Positions 27,176-36,150 of a DNA stretch of 64,000 bases are shown piece after piece. The notes under the pieces are model-generated. The model did no database searches. It was not told the origin of the DNA and saw only the letters and a list, made by a program, of their open reading frames with translations. This DNA is from Christiangramia flava JLT2011 (GTDB taxonomy: Bacteria > Bacteroidota > Bacteroidia > Flavobacteriales > Flavobacteriaceae), in NCBI RefSeq assembly GCF_001951155.1, contig NZ_CP016359.1, forward strand, positions 2,318,001 through 2,382,000. The letters run 5' to 3'. Made by a program: the position numbers and the translations under genes. Each line of letters starts with the position of its first letter. The first letter of the stretch is position 1.

Positions 27176-27691
27176 ATGCATTCTGAAAATTTACCGGAAG
27201 CCTGGCTGAGAGGCCCGGTGGCGGGAATTCCCGCGTTGTTGCAACCTGTGGCTCATGCGCTCATTCAGTCCAGGGAAGAGATCAGGAATTATACACGGGA
27301 TTTTCCTGGAAATTTGTTGTGGGACCGCCCGGCTGGAAGAGCTTCGGTCGCTTTTCACCTGCAACATATTTGCGGGGTCATAGATCGAATGCTGACTTAT
27401 GCGGAAGGAAAATCTTTGACTGAAGAACAGTTTTCATACCTTAAAAAGGAGGGGGTGATGCAGGAAACGATCAGCCTGGATACTTTGGTTGAAAATGCCG
27501 AAAATAAGATTGACGAAATGCTGCAAATATTACCGGAAATCCCTTCGGAAAGTCTTACCGAGTTCAGAGGTGTTGGCCGGAAGCAATTGCCCTCCACGGT
27601 ATTAGGGTTGCTATTTCACGCGGCGGAACACACCCAGAGGCATATTGGCCAGATGCTGGTAAGTATTTCAGTTGTAAAAGAGCAGGCTTAA
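27176..27691 (+). CDS. DinB-family four-helix-bundle protein
   Basis: A 171-residue DinB_2-type protein. The metal-binding His triad of the fold is visible as AFHLQHICGVIDRML near residue 60 and FHAAEHTQRHIGQ near 145-157. DinB-like proteins are often thiol-dependent metalloenzymes or damage-inducible proteins; no specific activity can be assigned. Its stop overlaps the convergent dehydratase gene by 4 bases. The 100 bases before it are AT-rich, without a clear promoter. Confidence 0.87.
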   Translation: MHSENLPEAWLRGPVAGIPALLQPVAHALIQSREEIRNYTRDFPGNLLWDRPAGRASVAFHLQHICGVIDRMLTYAEGKSLTEEQFSYLKKEGVMQETISLDTLVENAENKIDEMLQILPEIPSESLTEFRGVGRKQLPSTVLGLLFHAAEHTQRHIGQMLVSISVVKEQA

Positions 27692-28629
27692 AAAGGAAGA
27701 TTGTCGAGATCCACATTTCCACCAGAGAGAATCACCCCGATCTTCTGAGCCTGAAATCGTTCTTTTTCTTTGATAATGGCGGCCAGTGTCGTGGCGCTGG
27801 ATGCTTCTACGATAATTTTCATGTGTTGCCAGATCAGTTTCATTGCCTCCAGTATTTCCGGCTCCTCCACACGTATGATTTCTGAAACATTATCTAAGAT
27901 GATCGGGAAATTGACATCTCCGAGCTGGGTTTTCAAGCCATCTGCAATCGTTTCAGCCGACTCATTTTGTTCGATTTTTCCACTTTTTAAGGAGCGCCAG
28001 GCATCATCAGCAGCCTTAGGTTCGGCTCCGATGCAGGTAGCCTTTTTTCCGAAGTGTTTTACAGCAAGAGAAGAGCCAGCGATGAGCCCGCCACCTCCAA
28101 CCGGGCAAATAATGCTTGCGAGCTCCGGCTGTTCCTGCAATAATTCCAACGCCGCGGTTCCCTGGCCCAAAATGACATCCAGGTCGTTCGAAGGATGAAT
28201 GAAAGTAGCGCCGGTATTCTTTACGATTTCAGCTGCGGTTCGCTCTCGATCTTTCAGCGTCGAAGGGCACTCCGTAATCTGCCCGCAGTAGGTTCGCACC
28301 GCCGCTTTTTTTACTTCCGGAGCAGTGTCTGGCATCACGATATAGGCAGGAACTCCAATACTTTTTGCGGCTAGTGAGAGCGCCTGGGCAAAATTTCCGG
28401 AAGAGTGGGTAACTACGCCATTCTTCTGCTTGGACTTCGGAAGATTTAAAATCGCATTCGCCGCACCCCGCATTTTGAATGCACCCATCTTCTGAAAATT
28501 CTCACATTTAAAGAAAATTTCAGCACCGGTTAATTGGTTAATGAGCGTGGAAGTGAGCACCGGCGTGCGGTGAATATAACTTTCGATCCTTTTATGAACC
28601 TTGAGAAGCTGTTCGCTGGTTGGCTGCAT
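27688..28629 (-). CDS. PLP-dependent threonine/serine dehydratase (serine racemase-like)
   Basis: A 313-residue fold-type II PLP enzyme. KCENFQKMGAFKMRGA (about 50-65) carries the Schiff-base lysine, SSGNFAQALS follows, PVGGGGLIAG binds phosphate and SGGNVD ends the domain. There is no C-terminal ACT-like regulatory domain, so it resembles catabolic threonine dehydratases and serine racemases rather than IlvA. It likely deaminates Thr or Ser, or racemises Ser. It is the last gene of a leftward cluster (acyl-CoA dehydrogenase, hydroxyacid dehydrogenase, USP, this gene). Confidence 0.88.
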   Translation of the reverse strand: MQPTSEQLLKVHKRIESYIHRTPVLTSTLINQLTGAEIFFKCENFQKMGAFKMRGAANAILNLPKSKQKNGVVTHSSGNFAQALSLAAKSIGVPAYIVMPDTAPEVKKAAVRTYCGQITECPSTLKDRERTAAEIVKNTGATFIHPSNDLDVILGQGTAALELLQEQPELASIICPVGGGGLIAGSSLAVKHFGKKATCIGAEPKAADDAWRSLKSGKIEQNESAETIADGLKTQLGDVNFPIILDNVSEIIRVEEPEILEAMKLIWQHMKIIVEASSATTLAAIIKEKERFQAQKIGVILSGGNVDLDNLPF

Positions 28630-28668
28630 TTTTTATTTCGAATATAGGAAATACCTGGCAAGCTCGGC

Positions 28669-29118
28669 CTAAATTTCCTCAATCGGAATAGTAAGCATGG
28701 GAATTTCAGATTTTTTCAGCAGCTCCATGGAGACGTTCTCCTGTAACAGGTTGTGCAAAAAACTATGTTTGTGCGTGCCTACGATCAATAGATTTACCTG
28801 AAGTTTCTTAGCTTCCTGCATCACTGTTTCCACGGTGCTTCCCTGAATGAGTAAGGCTTCGCTGTCAATGCCTTCGCTGAGAAAGTTTTTGCATACCTCC
28901 TGTAGATTATGATGTTCTTCCCGGTATTCTTCAGCCTTCAGATCCCGAATGTATTGAGGTCCGGGTTGGTAGCCCACGAAATCGGGTTCCGGATCGGCCA
29001 CGTGAACGATCCAGACCTTGGAATCATATTTTGCGGCCAGGCTATCGGCATAGACCATTAATTCACCAATGCTGTCATTAAAATCTACAGCTACCATGAT
29101 ATTTTTGAAAGCGTCCAT
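28669..29118 (-). CDS. Universal stress protein
   Basis: A 149-residue single-domain UspA protein. It begins KNIMVAVDFNDSIGELM, and its nucleotide-loop region LLIVGTHKHSFLHNLL lacks the full G-2x-G-9x-G(S/T) signature, so it may not bind ATP like the MJ0577 subgroup. It lies 15 bases after the hydroxyacid dehydrogenase and 39 before the dehydratase gene. Role is presumably stress-linked; no direct evidence here. Confidence 0.88.
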   Translation of the reverse strand: MDAFKNIMVAVDFNDSIGELMVYADSLAAKYDSKVWIVHVADPEPDFVGYQPGPQYIRDLKAEEYREEHHNLQEVCKNFLSEGIDSEALLIQGSTVETVMQEAKKLQVNLLIVGTHKHSFLHNLLQENVSMELLKKSEIPMLTIPIEEI

Positions 29119-29133
29119 ATTTCAGAAAATTAG

Positions 29134-30063
29134 TTAGTATCCTTTTTCCAGTTCTACTTCATGCCTGAGAGGTTTGCCATCCATCATGCGGTCATAATTT
29201 TCAATGATCTGTGGCACTACCGACTCGGGGCTGGTTAGACTGGCAATATGGGGCGTGATATTGATCTTTTCATGTTCCCAAAATGGATGTTCATCTGGTA
29301 AAGGTTCTTCCCTGAAAACATCAAGAGAAGCCCCGCTAAGATGACCATTATCGATCATTTCCAGCAGGTCGTGTTCCACCAGGTGTTCCCCGCGTGCCAC
29401 ATTGATCACGTAAGCTCCTTCGGGAAGCATGTCGAAAAGGTCTGCATTCAGGATATTGCGCGTGTCTTCTGTAAGCGGAAGAAGGCACACGAGAATTTCA
29501 GCATGACTAAGGAACTCTTCCATTTGCTCTTTTCCGTGGAAGCAGGTAATATTCTGGCAATCTTTTTCAGTACGAGACCAGGCATAGACCTGAAAATTAT
29601 TCTTATGAAGTTTTTCGGCAACGGCATCTCCTAAAACTCCAAGTCCCATAATCCCGATTTTAGTGTCCTGAGGGCGGCCATACTGGGTTCGATCCCATTT
29701 CTTTTCGGTTTGGTGTTTGGTATAATCTTGTATTTTACGAAGCCGGGCCAGAGCCTGGGTGAGCACAAAATTGCTCATATCCTCGGTCATTTTATCATCC
29801 ACTACCCGGGTAATCTGGATATCGTCTGGCAAAGCAGGATCGCTTAAAATATGGTCTACGCCGGCACCCATGCTGGCGATAACTTTCAAATTGGGATAAT
29901 TCTTAAATATTCCGCGGGGATGATTCCAGGTTAACGCAAATTCTACGTCTTCTTTCTGGTGGTCTTCGGGATAAGCATAACATTCAATGGCTGAATCTTT
30001 TTTACGTATGGTCTCAATCCAGTTTTCGGGATCCCTTCCCGGGCATACAATCAATAACGACAT
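29134..30063 (-). CDS. GhrA-type glyoxylate/hydroxypyruvate reductase
   Basis: A 309-residue D-2-hydroxyacid dehydrogenase of the GhrA subgroup, reducing glyoxylate or hydroxypyruvate with NAD(P)H. The NAD-binding loop is GIMGLGVLGDAVAEKL (about 136-151), followed by an arginine at the end of the second strand (YAWSRTEK), which suggests NADP(H). The catalytic residues are Arg in VARGEHLVEHDL, Glu in DVFREEPLP and His in ITPHIASLT. It is 18 bases downstream of the acyl-CoA dehydrogenase. A hydroxypyruvate role would link with serine metabolism via the dehydratase two genes on, as an inference. Confidence 0.88.
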   Translation of the reverse strand: MSLLIVCPGRDPENWIETIRKKDSAIECYAYPEDHQKEDVEFALTWNHPRGIFKNYPNLKVIASMGAGVDHILSDPALPDDIQITRVVDDKMTEDMSNFVLTQALARLRKIQDYTKHQTEKKWDRTQYGRPQDTKIGIMGLGVLGDAVAEKLHKNNFQVYAWSRTEKDCQNITCFHGKEQMEEFLSHAEILVCLLPLTEDTRNILNADLFDMLPEGAYVINVARGEHLVEHDLLEMIDNGHLSGASLDVFREEPLPDEHPFWEHEKINITPHIASLTSPESVVPQIIENYDRMMDGKPLRHEVELEKGY

Positions 30064-30081
30064 AAATTTTTCTTTTTCATT

Positions 30082-31446
30082 TTAGCTCACGAAAGCACTG
30101 TAACCGGTAATGGCACGGCCTACGATAAGCGAATTAATTTCTTTGGTTCCTTCATAGCTGTAGATCGCTTCGGCATCTGCCACAAATCTTGCTACATCAT
30201 ATTCCAGCAGAATTCCATTTCCGCCCATAACTTCCCTGGCCTGGCTTACGGTGTCCCGCATTCGCAGAGAGCAATAAACCTTTGCCAGGCTCGCATGTTC
30301 ATCTTTCAGTAAACCCTGATCCTGTAATTCAGATAGCCTGAAACAGAGGGTTTGCATGGAGGTAAGATTAGAAAGCATTTCTACCAGGTGATTTTGTACC
30401 AGCTGGTAAGAAGCAATCGGTCTTCCAAATTGTTCCCTCTTTTTGGTGTATTTCAAGGCGCTTTCATAAGCCCCTCGGGCACAGCCAACGGCCTGCCAGG
30501 CAACGCCGGCGCGGGTCATTCTCAAGACGTTAGCGGTATCTTTAAATGAATTAGCATTCTGAAGGCGATCGCTTTCAGGAACTTTACAATCGGTTAAAGT
30601 GATGATCGCATTCTGAACGATTCTCAAGGCCATTTTATCCTGGATCTTTTCGGTTTCGAATCCCGGATTTTCCTTTTTAACCAGAAATCCTTTCACCTGG
30701 TTGGAATCCAGATCGCGAGCCCAGATAATGGTAACATCAGCAAAAGTGGCATTCCCGATCCATTTTTTCTGACCGTTGAGCACCCAGTTTTCGCCATCAA
30801 ATTTACAGGTAGTTTCGAGTCCGCCGGCTACTCCAGAGCCCACATTTGGTTCGGTTAAACCAAAGGCTCCGATCTTTTCCATTTTCTGCATCTTCGGAAG
30901 CCATTCCTGTTTCTGTTCTTCACTTCCGCAAAGGTAGATAGAACCCATTGCCAGCCCGCTATGAACTCCGAAAAATGTGGATGTGGAAACATCTACCCGC
31001 GCAATTTCCTGTGCGATGATACCTTCCATCAAAAACGGCAAATTTGGGCATCCATAGCCTTCATAGGGAACACCTACGATATTCATTTTTTTGAATTTAT
31101 CGATGATCTCAAAAGGGAACTGGTCCTTCTTCCAGTAATCATTCACAAGCGGCCTGATCTCATCTTCCATGAAATTGCGAACTTTTAATTGCAGTTCGCG
31201 TTGTTCCGGAGTAAGTTTCAGGTCAAGGTTGTAAAAATCCCCGTCAATAGGAGGGAGGTCGTGTTGTCCTTTTTTATTCTTGGTTTTTAACATTCTCATC
31301 AAACCCACTAACTGTCGGTCATCGAGTTTGCCTAAAGTTTTCATGGCTTCGGCGAGATCGATTTTCTGGTTGATCTTGGCCAGTTGATCCATATCAACCG
31401 ACTGTAGTAGCTTAACGGTGTTTCTGATTTTTTTAAATAAAGACAT
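30082..31446 (-). CDS. Acyl-CoA dehydrogenase (glutaryl-CoA dehydrogenase-like)
   Basis: A 454-residue FAD acyl-CoA dehydrogenase. The N-terminal 60 residues are an extension before the first helical domain (LTPEQRELQLKVRNFMEDEI). FAD-binding signatures GAFGLTEPNVGSG and WIGNATFADVTIIWAR are present, and the catalytic glutamate is in YSYEGTKEINSL near residue 433, the position used by the glutaryl-CoA/short-branched subgroup. EtfAB in this window are probable electron acceptors. The substrate is not resolved; glutaryl-CoA dehydrogenase is the best guess. First gene of the four-gene leftward cluster. Confidence 0.9.
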   Translation of the reverse strand: MSLFKKIRNTVKLLQSVDMDQLAKINQKIDLAEAMKTLGKLDDRQLVGLMRMLKTKNKKGQHDLPPIDGDFYNLDLKLTPEQRELQLKVRNFMEDEIRPLVNDYWKKDQFPFEIIDKFKKMNIVGVPYEGYGCPNLPFLMEGIIAQEIARVDVSTSTFFGVHSGLAMGSIYLCGSEEQKQEWLPKMQKMEKIGAFGLTEPNVGSGVAGGLETTCKFDGENWVLNGQKKWIGNATFADVTIIWARDLDSNQVKGFLVKKENPGFETEKIQDKMALRIVQNAIITLTDCKVPESDRLQNANSFKDTANVLRMTRAGVAWQAVGCARGAYESALKYTKKREQFGRPIASYQLVQNHLVEMLSNLTSMQTLCFRLSELQDQGLLKDEHASLAKVYCSLRMRDTVSQAREVMGGNGILLEYDVARFVADAEAIYSYEGTKEINSLIVGRAITGYSAFVS

Positions 31447-31553
31447 TGGAAACCTGCTTGGTGAATTTTAAAATTAGGGATTTAAAATGCGCACCGTTGT
31501 TAAGGTTTTCCGAAGAAATGATAAAATTGAAAGCTCTTAATGAGCTTCAGAGT

Positions 31554-34124
31554 CTATTCAAGAGGGATCAACACCTCTTCCTCTGCTGGTTCCAGTGGTT
31601 CCGGCTCGTCTTTAAGGGTGACGGTAAAAGTTTCTTTTACACGCTTGCTTACCAGGAAATACGGGATCCAGATACCTGCCCTGAAAAAAGCCTTCAAGGT
31701 TTCGCCATAGAATTCACTCTCTTCCTGTGGTGTAAAATAATCTGGCATAAGGCTGAGGGCGATCACGGTATCGGCCAAAAGAAAAACGAAGCTAGCCGCC
31801 AGATAGACGATCATAACCTTGGGCGCGATTGTTCGCTTTTTAAAGAAAACGATAGCCGCAAATATTCCGAAGACCAGGATTCCACAGTTATAGATCATTT
31901 CGAAAAGAATAAATAAGGTCATTCCCGGATTTCCTGTGCGCCAGAGTTCCCAGGTGGCAGGTCCCAGATATTCCGGTGTCTGAAATAATTGAACCAGCAT
32001 GACGACAGGTGCGACACAAAGGCCGATGGCGATCAAAACCAACCAACCGCCAATTGGGCGGTGAAAAACCCTGGGATCTAATTCTGGCCGAGGATCGTAG
32101 CGGTAATACACCTTATAACATAGAAATGAAAAAGCAAAAAGGGCAATAGCGATGATCATCACAGACGGCCAGCTGATGCCCGCCGTGGCGATACTATCGC
32201 CCAAACCTTTATTGTAGGTGATGCTATAGGTAAGATTTTTCTGTATTTCCTGGATATCACTTACATAAGCCGAATAGTCTTCCGGGGCTACAAAAGCGCT
32301 GAGGTTTTTGTAAGAATGGCTAATGTCAATTCTTTTTCCGGAGCCGCTGACTTCATAGTTGTACTGAAAATTTTTATTAGAAATATTTACCTCGTCTTCT
32401 TCAATATTCCAACTTTCCGGAAGGATTACCGCGATATTATGATTAATGTTCAGTTCATCATTCAAATAAAAAGGCATTTTTCTGTTCGTATTTTCTGAAG
32501 GAAATACATAGCTGTCCAGGGAAAGAGGATAAAAATCGGCCTGTATGATCTGATCGTTTTCAGGACTCGGTGACCAGAAACCAGGGATTTTATAAGATTC
32601 AGTTACAATGATTTTATTCTCCCCTCGGAAGTCGTCAAAAATAATCTCTTCATCGGCCTCGATACTGGGATACATGAGTCGGTAATAATCCAGGTAATTT
32701 TCTTGTATCGACTCCAGGCTGCTATCAGAAAATTCACTTCGGCGGGCATCCGCATTCGAGCCATAATAAGTCGTGCTAACGTTCATGGTGGCATCACCAC
32801 CAATATCTTCCACATGAATGGTTTCAAATATCTCTACCGGTTTGGATTCGTTCGATGGGAATTTGACAATTTCCGAAGACGAATTGGACAAGACCAGTCC
32901 AAATTTATAATCTGGAGAATAGGTCGAATAGAGGTAACCGCCCTGGTTGTTAATGGTAGGATCTATATAACGAACGCCTTCATCGGTCTGCACCTGCACG
33001 ATACAATGGTCAAAAAGCTTGGCAGAAGGCAGCATTTCAGTGATTTCCTGGCCGCCGACTGAATTCAGTAAAACCGGAAAGGCTTGTATTCCCTGGGTTT
33101 TCAAAAGTTCTGCCAGCAAGAGGCTTTTATCCTTACAATCTCCAAAACGTCTTTCAAAAACTTCTTTTGGGTCACTTGGTTTATGGGAGTTCAGTCCGCC
33201 TTCGAAACCAAGATAGCGAATGTCATCCTGTACAAAACGCAGGATTTGGGTCAGGCTGTCTTCATTGGGTTCAAAAAAATCGTTTGCCAGCTGCTGCTGA
33301 AGGAATTTCCTGGTAGCGTGGTCTACACGGAAATAAGGCTCATAATTGCCAACTACCTGTTTCCAGCTTGTATATTCTGAAAACTGCACATAGGAATTGG
33401 CGTCGTACCAGGAAGGGACATTGTCTTCATAATCTACAGTTTTTGGCTGAAGGATGTCAAAAGCATAACTTTTAAGACCATTTCGATTGGAAATCTTTGG
33501 TTCGAGTTCTGAATTAAACACTTTATAGTGAATAGGGCGATCTGTAAGAATTTCGGTGTGTAGTCTGCCAAGAGGAACTGAAAAATCGAGGTAATACGTA
33601 TTCTGATATTTTCCTTTATGTACGGGGTTGTAGCCGTGGAGTGTGTACGAATATTCGATAATATCGTTCACCCTTACGTCTGAAATATTTACAATTGCCG
33701 TCAGGCTTCCATCAAAAATGTGACGTTCCATATTGCTCTCTCGCTGGACGGTCTGGATGTCTTTCAGATATAATTTATTGATGGTTTTTCCATCACGAAT
33801 GATCTTCAAACTGTGAAATTCGATGTCTTGGTATTCAGGATCGAAATCTATTGTAATGTCGCCGGCATCCTGAATTCCCTGGCTGGAGAATATCTGGTAG
33901 GCGCGGTGGCGAAAAGATTTTTGCTGCGGAATATGATCTTGGTTGTCGACCAGCAGATATAGAAAACTACCCGCTTTTTTTTCAAGTGCCTCATCAGCGT
34001 TTTCAAACTGAACAGGCTGGATCCAGTCTGGTAGTTCAGTGATTGAAATTTTGCTGCTTTGCGAAAAGACAAAACCAGACAGGAGACAGGTGATTAGTAC
34101 CTGCATTAATTTTTTGGAAGTCAT
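31554..34124 (-). CDS. DUF3857/transglutaminase-like protein with DUF2569 membrane domain
   Basis: An 856-residue exported protein. A signal peptide (1-22) is followed by DUF3857 (about 55-210) and a transglutaminase-like core at about 270-350, with the catalytic Cys in RRFGDCKDKSLLLAELLK and a downstream His/Asp region (DHCIVQVQTDEGVRYIDPT). The C-terminal part, about 635-840, has several transmembrane helices beginning HRPIGGWLVLIAIGLCVAP, the DUF2569 signature. The topology puts the papain-like domain in the periplasm, anchored by the C-terminal helices. Function unknown; such proteins are widespread in flavobacteria. Another DUF3857-like gene begins at 63867. Confidence 0.88.
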   Translation of the reverse strand: MTSKKLMQVLITCLLSGFVFSQSSKISITELPDWIQPVQFENADEALEKKAGSFLYLLVDNQDHIPQQKSFRHRAYQIFSSQGIQDAGDITIDFDPEYQDIEFHSLKIIRDGKTINKLYLKDIQTVQRESNMERHIFDGSLTAIVNISDVRVNDIIEYSYTLHGYNPVHKGKYQNTYYLDFSVPLGRLHTEILTDRPIHYKVFNSELEPKISNRNGLKSYAFDILQPKTVDYEDNVPSWYDANSYVQFSEYTSWKQVVGNYEPYFRVDHATRKFLQQQLANDFFEPNEDSLTQILRFVQDDIRYLGFEGGLNSHKPSDPKEVFERRFGDCKDKSLLLAELLKTQGIQAFPVLLNSVGGQEITEMLPSAKLFDHCIVQVQTDEGVRYIDPTINNQGGYLYSTYSPDYKFGLVLSNSSSEIVKFPSNESKPVEIFETIHVEDIGGDATMNVSTTYYGSNADARRSEFSDSSLESIQENYLDYYRLMYPSIEADEEIIFDDFRGENKIIVTESYKIPGFWSPSPENDQIIQADFYPLSLDSYVFPSENTNRKMPFYLNDELNINHNIAVILPESWNIEEDEVNISNKNFQYNYEVSGSGKRIDISHSYKNLSAFVAPEDYSAYVSDIQEIQKNLTYSITYNKGLGDSIATAGISWPSVMIIAIALFAFSFLCYKVYYRYDPRPELDPRVFHRPIGGWLVLIAIGLCVAPVVMLVQLFQTPEYLGPATWELWRTGNPGMTLFILFEMIYNCGILVFGIFAAIVFFKKRTIAPKVMIVYLAASFVFLLADTVIALSLMPDYFTPQEESEFYGETLKAFFRAGIWIPYFLVSKRVKETFTVTLKDEPEPLEPAEEEVLIPLE

Positions 34125-34196
34125 AAAGAAATCTTAAAGAAATCTAAATAACTGAAAAATAATTTAATAAAAGAAATTTTTTAAGAACCGAACTAA

Positions 34197-34226
34197 AACA
34201 AAAAAGCCGCTTCGAAGCGGCTTTTT
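34197..34226 (-). terminator. Intrinsic terminator after metK
   Basis: A 26-base perfect palindrome (34201-34226; AAAAAGCCGC arm, TTCGAA centre) with continued T on the minus-strand 3' side. It lies 11 bases past the metK stop codon. By symmetry it can act in both directions. Confidence 0.92.
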
Positions 34227-34236
34227 CAAATATTCC

Positions 34237-35499
34237 TTATTCGTTCATAGGAATTTTTTCTTTCACTTTTTCAACGAAATCCAGCTTTTCCCAGGTAAAC
34301 AATTCTACTTCTTTCGTGATCTTTCCGCTGTACGGACTCTCAAAAATCTTTGTAACTGTCCTCGGTTCTTTACCCATGTGGCCATAAGCCGCGGTCTCGC
34401 GATAGATAGGATTTCGAAGTTTCAGGCGATCTTCAATCGCTGCTGGACGCATATCAAAGATCTCACGTACTTTTTTAGCAATTTCGCCATCACTAAGATC
34501 GGTGTTTTTCTTTCCGTAGGTATAAACTGAAATAGAAGTCGGTTCCACAACTCCAATAGCATAAGATACCTGAACTAGAACTTCAGGAGCCACACCGGCT
34601 GCTACCAGATTCTTCGCGATATGTCTGGAAGCGTAAGCTGCCGAGCGATCTACTTTAGAAGGATCTTTACCTGAGAAGGCTCCACCACCGTGCGCACCTT
34701 TTCCGCCATACGTATCCACAATGATTTTTCTTCCGGTAAGCCCGGCATCTCCGTGAGGTCCGCCAATCACGAATTTCCCGGTTGGGTTAATGTGATAGAC
34801 GATATCATCATTGAATAGTTTCTGAACATATTCTGGCAACTGCTCCTTCACGCGCGGAATCAGAATTTCCACGATGTCTTCTTTGATCTTTTTCAGCATC
34901 GCGTCGTCATCGCTGTCAAAATCATCATGCTGAGTAGAAACCACCACAGCCACGATTCGTTGAGGAACATTATCATCACTGTATTCAATGGTTACCTGAC
35001 TTTTTGAATCAGGTCGTAAATATTCGATTTCCTTTCCTTCGCGACGAAGCTTTGCCAGTTCGATCAGGATCTTATGAGAAATATCCAGCGCCAAAGGCAT
35101 GTAATTTTCCGTCTCATTGGTCGCGTAACCAAACATCATTCCCTGGTCACCAGCTCCCTGTTCCTCTTTATTTCCGCGGTCCACACCCTGGTAGATATCC
35201 TGGGATTGTTCATGGATCAAAGAGATCACACCACAGGAATCACCACTGAATTTGTAGGCACCTTTGGTATAACCAATGTCGTTGATCACGTCCCGAGCGA
35301 TATTCTGAACATCGAGATAGGTGTTACTGCGAACCTCACCGGCAAGAACCACCTGTCCTGTCGTTACAAGAGTTTCACAGGCAACTTTCGATTCTTCATC
35401 AAATGCCAGGAAATTATCTAAAAGTGTGTCGCTGATCTGGTCAGCAATTTTATCCGGATGTCCTTCAGAAACACTTTCCGAAGTAAATAAGTAAGCCAT
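34237..35499 (-). CDS. metK: S-adenosylmethionine synthetase
   Basis: A 420-residue methionine adenosyltransferase making SAM from methionine and ATP in the cytoplasm. Signatures: [14 protein letters not shown] (about 10-23), [33 protein letters not shown] (phosphate loop region), and [19 protein letters not shown]. Slightly longer than the E. coli enzyme, as in other Bacteroidota, with an insertion around 190-215 ([12 protein letters not shown]). The 5' UTR carries a SAM-II-like riboswitch, so its product probably represses its own synthesis. Methionine-pathway genes follow divergently across a 1-kb gap. Confidence 0.97.
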   Translation of the reverse strand: MAYLFTSESVSEGHPDKIADQISDTLLDNFLAFDEESKVACETLVTTGQVVLAGEVRSNTYLDVQNIARDVINDIGYTKGAYKFSGDSCGVISLIHEQSQDIYQGVDRGNKEEQGAGDQGMMFGYATNETENYMPLALDISHKILIELAKLRREGKEIEYLRPDSKSQVTIEYSDDNVPQRIVAVVVSTQHDDFDSDDDAMLKKIKEDIVEILIPRVKEQLPEYVQKLFNDDIVYHINPTGKFVIGGPHGDAGLTGRKIIVDTYGGKGAHGGGAFSGKDPSKVDRSAAYASRHIAKNLVAAGVAPEVLVQVSYAIGVVEPTSISVYTYGKKNTDLSDGEIAKKVREIFDMRPAAIEDRLKLRNPIYRETAAYGHMGKEPRTVTKIFESPYSGKITKEVELFTWEKLDFVEKVKEKIPMNE

Positions 35500-35567
35500 T
35501 CAACTACCTTTTTTAAGATTTTACGAATGGAAAAATTTGACAGGTGCGGCTAATGAGAAGTTCAATA

Positions 35568-35636
35568 CTACTGCTTTAGCATTTTGAATACACCTCGGTG
35601 TATTTAGGGTTGCAATCAGTCAAATCTGTCCCTTTC
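35568..35636 (-). promoter_or_regulatory. SAM-II-like riboswitch in the metK 5' UTR
   Basis: On the minus strand the order of elements matches the SAM-II pseudoknot fold. P1 is AGGG (35633-35630) with CCCT (35609-35606). Its loop is CAGATTTGACTGATTGCAA, closely resembling the conserved GAUUU...UUGCAA loop of SAM-II. Downstream TGCTAAAGCAG (35581-35571) has the conserved GCUAAA and can pair with the loop: CTG with CAG and GCA with TGC. A tight extra hairpin (ATACACC/GGTGTAT, 35588-35603) is inserted between P1 and the pseudoknot strand. The comparison with SAM-II is from memory of the family, not from a search. Context before metK fits perfectly. The start codon is about 70 bases further on, so the expression platform is not obvious. 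Confidence 0.7.
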
Positions 35637-35648
35637 AATAATTGGTTA

Positions 35649-35678
35649 CAAATGTAAAAAAATAAGCGCGATAGCAAA
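35649..35678 (-). promoter_or_regulatory. metK promoter
   Basis: Minus strand TTTG (35678-35675), 18-base spacer, TACATTTG (35656-35649): a good match to the Bacteroidota -33/-7 consensus. The predicted start of transcription is a few bases before the riboswitch. Confidence 0.7.
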
Positions 35679-35757
35679 TTAGTTTAACGTCATTTTATTC
35701 TTCTTGTAAAATTCGCTGTTATCCGTTCAACAATAATTATTCAAATTTTGAGATTTT

Positions 35758-35860
35758 GGGCGTTGCGCTTCGGCTTTTCAAGCCTCGCGCCGGGCTTTCG
35801 CGGCTCGCTTTTTCCGCTGCACTCCAAAGAGCTCAGACAACCCGCTCAATCCCTAACGCA
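35758..35860 (+). repeat. Dispersed palindromic repeat, family A, copy 1
   Basis: A GC-rich block in an AT-rich gap, starting GGGCGTTGCGCTTCGG, with GCCGGGCTTTCG in the middle and ending CAATCCCTAACGCA. The same ends and centre recur at 54043-54122 (inverted) and 57020-57121. It lies in the 1-kb region between metK and the Met leaders. Coding ORFs through it are artefacts. The remaining sequence on either side (35679-35757, 35861-36006) shows no gene. Confidence 0.8.
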
Positions 35861-35888
35861 AATTTTTTTCTTGTCTGTTATAAAATCC

Positions 35889-35915
35889 GTCACCCTGAAC
35901 TTGATCAGGGTCTTT
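35889..35915 (+). repeat. Half copy of dispersed repeat family B
   Basis: GTCACCCTGAACTTGATCAGGGT forms one of the two hairpins that make up repeat family B (full copies at 36199-36256 and 53971-54026); the second hairpin is missing. Confidence 0.5.
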
Positions 35916-36006
35916 CTCAAATACAATAGAAAAATTCAATTCTTAATTCTGTATTCTCAAAAATCAGGCAGATAAAATGAAATTTCAATAAATCTTTTGC
36001 AATTGC

Positions 36007-36038
36007 TTGGAAATTAAAAAAGTCCGTCGTTATCTTTG
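36007..36038 (+). promoter_or_regulatory. Promoter of the tandem Met attenuators and metY operon
   Basis: TTG at 36007-36009, 21-base spacer, TATCTTTG at 36031-36038: a good Bacteroidota-type promoter. The predicted transcript start (about 36042-36045) is only a few bases before the first leader ATG at 36049, so the leader mRNA would be nearly leaderless. No second promoter is seen before leader 2. Confidence 0.7.
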
Positions 36039-36048
36039 TACCGAATCA

Positions 36049-36129
36049 ATGAAGACAATGATCAGAACAATTTGTAATATGATGATGCGAATGATGTGGA
36101 ATACTTCCGCAGCGCATCTTATTGCATAA
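36049..36129 (+). CDS. Methionine-rich leader peptide 1 (attenuator)
   Basis: A 26-codon ORF with 7 Met codons, five of them in the stretch NMMMRMMWN (codons 10-18), plus one Cys. It is directly downstream of a good promoter and upstream of a strong terminator, on the path to the metY operon. Codons 21-22 (GCAGCG, 36109-36114), just after the Met cluster, are complementary to CGCTGC (36158-36163) in the 5' arm of the terminator. A ribosome stalled at the Met codons would leave this segment free to form an antiterminator; a ribosome reaching the TAA at 36127 would cover it. The inferred function is sensing of charged tRNA-Met, not a functional peptide. Too short for standard gene callers. Confidence 0.85.
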   Translation: MKTMIRTICNMMMRMMWNTSAAHLIA

Positions 36130-36150
36130 TTCTGAAAAGATATATTTTGC

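Noticed and set aside
31446..31916. A 156-codon plus-strand open frame
   Set aside because: Mostly antisense to the end of the DUF3857 gene, with no family features or promoter; a shadow frame.
35621..35652. metK promoter with CAGATTTG as -7 box
   Set aside because: That sequence is the conserved loop of the SAM-II-like aptamer, so the promoter must be upstream; a better TTTG/TACATTTG pair exists at 35649-35678.
35748..35975. A 75-codon plus-strand frame
   Set aside because: Made up of repeat A and neighbouring non-coding sequence.
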